In this document: piece after piece, positions 61,843-64,000 of the stretch
Layout of the letters: every line of letters begins with the position of its first letter
How positions within the stretch are numbered: position 1 is the first letter of the stretch
Assembly: GCA_023398575.1 (NCBI GenBank)
Contig: JAEWSC010000016.1
Span: 43,219-107,218 of the forward strand
Source: Bacillota bacterium
Lineage (GTDB): Bacteria; Bacillota; Clostridia; Christensenellales; Aristaeellaceae
Reading direction: 5' to 3'
DNA: 64,000 nt
Translations under genes and position numbers: made by a program
Notes under the pieces: generated by a model
Told to the model about the DNA's origin: nothing
The model's input: only the letters and a program-made list of their open reading frames with translations
Database searches by the model: none

Positions 61843-62361
61843 TTAACGGGTCAGAAGATGTTTTTTTAGGTTTGCCAGCGCACGGTTCAAACGCTGCGAG
61901 ACTGCTGCTTTGCTTATCCAATGGGAGCGTGCATAATCGACAGCCTTGCAATCACCAAAGAACAATGCACGAATCAGGTCACTTTGATCTGGGGGAAGCT
62001 TGTCCACCGCGTCATGGAGATGGCTATACTCTTCCTTGCGAATAATTGCAGCTAAGACTTCGTCTCTTTTTGTCAGACCGCGCTTTTTGTTGAGTTGTGC
62101 GTATTCAGGAGATTCGGTATCCTCCAGTGAAAGTGGGGTTCCATAATGGTATTTGTGATCTGATCGGTGATGCTTCCGTTCGGCGTTGTACTCCATGCTA
62201 TTAAATTCAAGGACACGGTTACCCCAATCTTCGTCAACCTCGATCTCGACTGTTTCATTGGAAAACTTATATTGAATTCGTATTGAGTGGTTGTGGACGC
62301 AATGGGTTTTCGGGTCTGTTACCTTTACTCCTGATGTGATAGTGTGTTGTTTGATTTGCAT
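61843..62361 (-). CDS. Sigma-70 region 4-like regulator
   Basis: ATG 62361 lies eight bases after GGAGG; 172 residues. The N-terminal 95 residues are unusual (KFSNETVEIEVDEDWGNRVL). The C-terminal part has sigma region 4: AVDKLPPDQSDLIRALFFGD and the helix-turn-helix WISKAAVSQRLNRALANLKK. It heads the phage operon and may steer early or middle transcription. No region 2 is seen, so it is not a full sigma factor. Confidence 0.85.
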   Translation of the reverse strand: MQIKQHTITSGVKVTDPKTHCVHNHSIRIQYKFSNETVEIEVDEDWGNRVLEFNSMEYNAERKHHRSDHKYHYGTPLSLEDTESPEYAQLNKKRGLTKRDEVLAAIIRKEEYSHLHDAVDKLPPDQSDLIRALFFGDCKAVDYARSHWISKAAVSQRLNRALANLKKHLLTR

Positions 62362-62379
62362 ACCATTTGCCTCCAAAGT

Positions 62380-62408
62380 TTGACAGATTCGGAGGTGTGT
62401 GATATGCT
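62380..62408 (+). promoter_or_regulatory. Strong promoter of the NACHT gene
   Basis: TTGACA (62380-62385) and TATGCT (62403-62408) have exactly 17-base spacing on the plus strand. The leader to GTG 62569 is about 155 bases. Confidence 0.65.
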
Positions 62409-62438
62409 TTTTGCTAATGGTTAACAGGTAATAGCAGC

Positions 62439-62473
62439 AAAAAACCTGTCTCCAGCACCTCTGGCGACAGGTT
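62439..62473. promoter_or_regulatory. Two-part hairpin in the NACHT leader
   Basis: AACCTGTC (62443-62450) pairs with GACAGGTT (62466-62473), and CCAG with CTGG inside, 12 pairs in all. On the minus strand it is followed by TTTTTT and may end minus-strand transcription. On the plus strand it is a leader structure without a T tract. Confidence 0.6.
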
Positions 62474-62568
62474 ACGGATATGGCCTTTGTGGATGAATTG
62501 GATGGGATTTGAGCATCCTTTGATGGGACTTTGGAGTTTGTTTATCAGCCCAAATGGGGAGGAAAGCC

Positions 62569-64000
62569 GTGAAAAGGCTGTGCTTTGGTATCTATGCCTC
62601 AGTTCTTCGAGCCTGTGTGCCCAGGAAAAACACAAGGCTGTTAACTCCACAAAAGCAGCTTGTTGGCGTTATCCTGCTGTCAGTGAATAACAGTTACGAT
62701 ATAAGAAGTGATGACTATACCACTTCGCGCTTGCTTTCCTGCAACAATTATTTATCTGCAGAAGTGACAGATGCAGCGAAAACCGTCGATAGCAAAGCGG
62801 TATCCGCCTATTTCAGCAAGAAGGTTATTCCTCTGCTTGACCCAAACAAAGTAAAACTTGCTGTATTGGCGCTACTTGACATCATTACAAATGACGTAAC
62901 AATCGATGAGGATACGATCGTAAACTTGGTCGATGGGACAACAAAAAGGGCTCTGCTTACGCAGAGCGATTTTGTGCTGGGAGATTTCCTCGCCGGTACA
63001 TTTCTCTATGTGGCGAGTTTTGTTGAAAACACTGTAGGTAAAAGCTTTGTCGAAGAAATCAATGAAAACTATATCCAGGCATTTGTACCGAAAAAAGAAC
63101 GCATCAGGATTGTTGCTCCCCATAGTACTGAAAGGGAGCTTGGCCATCAATCACCGGATTTGCAATATATAATTCCTGCTAATAAAAAGAAGCAGGATTA
63201 TCTCGCTTATCTTCGTAATGCAAAAAGCAAATACAGCACAATAAAGACGTTACTATATAACGATCAACCACGGCCGTTTTATGATTTCTATGTCTGTAAC
63301 GACATCGTCCGCAAGGTACCTGTCTTAAGGAAGCCAAATTCCTATTACAGCGTCACAATTAGAAACGCCACGGTCAAGTCCATATCCGAGAGCTCGCGCT
63401 TTATTATTATTACTGGAGCAGGCGGCCTTGGCAAATCGATGATGATGCGCCATTTACTCTTAAATGCAATTGACAATTATGCTGATTTTAAGCTAATTCC
63501 GGTTTTTATTCCACTAAAAGACTTCGATGAATCTGCGAACGGGTTGTTCGAGTACATATTATCAAAAATGAAGAGTCTGGGCGGCAATGTATCGGAGGAT
63601 GATTTTAGGGAAGCGCTCGCTAGTAGCTCCTGCTTATTGCTTTTTGATGGACTTGACGAAATAGGGATGAGCCACGCAAAGCGTTTTGAACGGGAGTTGG
63701 AAGAGTTTGCTGATACATACCCTTCAAACTGCTTTGTTATCTCCTCACGACCTTATCAGAGTTTTATCTCATATTCCCGATTCAGCGTTTTGCGGCTGCA
63801 GCCCTTCAGCAAAACGCAAGCGTTGGAGTTAATTGATAATTTGGAGTTTAGGCCAGATGATCCGTCAATAAAGGAAAAATTCAGCGCTGAGCTAGATAAG
63901 ACTCTTTTCTTGACACATAGGGCATTTACCCAGAATCCGCTTTTGTTGACAATAATGCTTATGACCTTCGAACGCTTTGCTGAGATTCCATCAAAAATGC
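62569..64000 (+). CDS. NACHT-type STAND NTPase, antiphage-defence candidate (3' end outside window)
   Basis: GTG 62569 lies five bases after GGGGAGGAAA; 477 residues are visible before the window ends. Residues 1-200 are an unrecognised helical domain (LLTPQKQLVGVILLSVNNSY; AVSAYFSKKVIPLLDPNKVK). The NACHT domain begins near 270: Walker A ITGAGGLGKSMMMRHLL near 283, Walker B LLLFDGLDEIG near 356, sensor-like FVISSRPYQSF, then the helical part. The sensor and any C-terminal effector lie beyond the window. Bacterial NACHT proteins stop phage infection by sensing phage products. It borders the prophage and may be its cargo or the resident island. Confidence 0.85.
   Translation, partial: MKRLCFGIYASVLRACVPRKNTRLLTPQKQLVGVILLSVNNSYDIRSDDYTTSRLLSCNNYLSAEVTDAAKTVDSKAVSAYFSKKVIPLLDPNKVKLAVLALLDIITNDVTIDEDTIVNLVDGTTKRALLTQSDFVLGDFLAGTFLYVASFVENTVGKSFVEEINENYIQAFVPKKERIRIVAPHSTERELGHQSPDLQYIIPANKKKQDYLAYLRNAKSKYSTIKTLLYNDQPRPFYDFYVCNDIVRKVPVLRKPNSYYSVTIRNATVKSISESSRFIIITGAGGLGKSMMMRHLLLNAIDNYADFKLIPVFIPLKDFDESANGLFEYILSKMKSLGGNVSEDDFREALASSSCLLLFDGLDEIGMSHAKRFERELEEFADTYPSNCFVISSRPYQSFISYSRFSVLRLQPFSKTQALELIDNLEFRPDDPSIKEKFSAELDKTLFLTHRAFTQNPLLLTIMLMTFERFAEIPSKM

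Larger units (their letters stand above)
29357..62470 (-). mobile_element. Siphoprophage, minus-strand orientation, probably defective
   Basis: From 62.4 kb down to 29.4 kb the genes follow the usual order: sigma-like regulator, DUF2800, DUF2815, primase/helicase, VRR-NUC, SNF2 helicase, DUF1492-type regulator, HNH, small terminase, methylase, large terminase, portal, protease, capsid, connectors, tail tube, chaperones, tape measure, Dit, baseplate, fibre, holin, endolysin, integrase. The packaging and structural genes look complete. Replication is damaged near 59.83 kb, and no repressor was found. Exact ends are uncertain: I found no matching attachment repeats in the two flanks. Confidence 0.85.

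Noticed and set aside
62414..62650. Minus-strand frame opposite the NACHT start
   Set aside because: It overlaps the NACHT leader and start, lacks a ribosome site, and runs across the 62439-62473 hairpin.

Overview
The window looks like a chromosomal segment of a Gram-positive anaerobe of the Bacillota, probably class Clostridia. The evidence is strong Shine-Dalgarno sites (AGGAGG), frequent GTG and TTG starts, classical TTGACA/TATAAT-type promoters, multi-gene ABC sugar-uptake operons with intracellular glycosidases, and a clostridial-type siphoprophage. No rRNA or marker gene allows a species call.

Region 1 (1-15.7 kb) is a carbohydrate-sensing, uptake and degradation locus. It holds three ABC sugar-binding proteins (one cut by the window edge), a LuxR-type response regulator with a membrane histidine kinase, a YeiH-type exporter, two ABC permeases, a GH5 hydrolase, an alpha/beta esterase, a LacI-type regulator, an aldose-1-epimerase-like protein and a GH39 xylosidase-like enzyme. 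The hydrolases have no signal peptide, so imported oligosaccharides are probably cleaved in the cytoplasm.

Region 2 (16.3-28.3 kb) begins with two tRNA-Ser genes and then holds an accessory, defence-like island. It contains a proteasome/HslV-like Ntn-hydrolase with a predicted Ser1-Asp17-Lys33 triad, a complete type I restriction-modification system (hsdM, hsdS, hsdR), a GIY-YIG/DUF4357 protein, a DUF3800 protein coupled to an unknown small gene, a short promoter-terminator unit followed by a frameshifted gene remnant, and a DUF4268/PD-(D/E)XK-like nuclease. It ends in the 3' remnant of a second integrase and a 5'-truncated leucine-rich-repeat protein.

Region 3 (29.4-62.4 kb) is a siphoprophage lying on the minus strand: integrase, endolysin, holin, tail, head and packaging genes, then replication genes and a sigma-like regulator. 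The structural module looks complete. The replication module carries a deletion scar: DUF2815 is truncated and joins a primase/helicase that lacks its N-terminus, and no DNA polymerase is present. No repressor or excisionase was recognised. Four cargo genes (nitroreductase, AEC transporter and two membrane proteins) interrupt the structural operon. The three minus-strand ones each have their own downstream terminator.

Region 4 (62.4-64 kb) holds a plus-strand NACHT-type NTPase gene running off the window. It has a near-consensus promoter and a structured leader. It is the strongest antiphage-defence candidate, and the Ntn-hydrolase and the GIY-YIG/DUF3800/25993 cluster are the most novel accessory genes.
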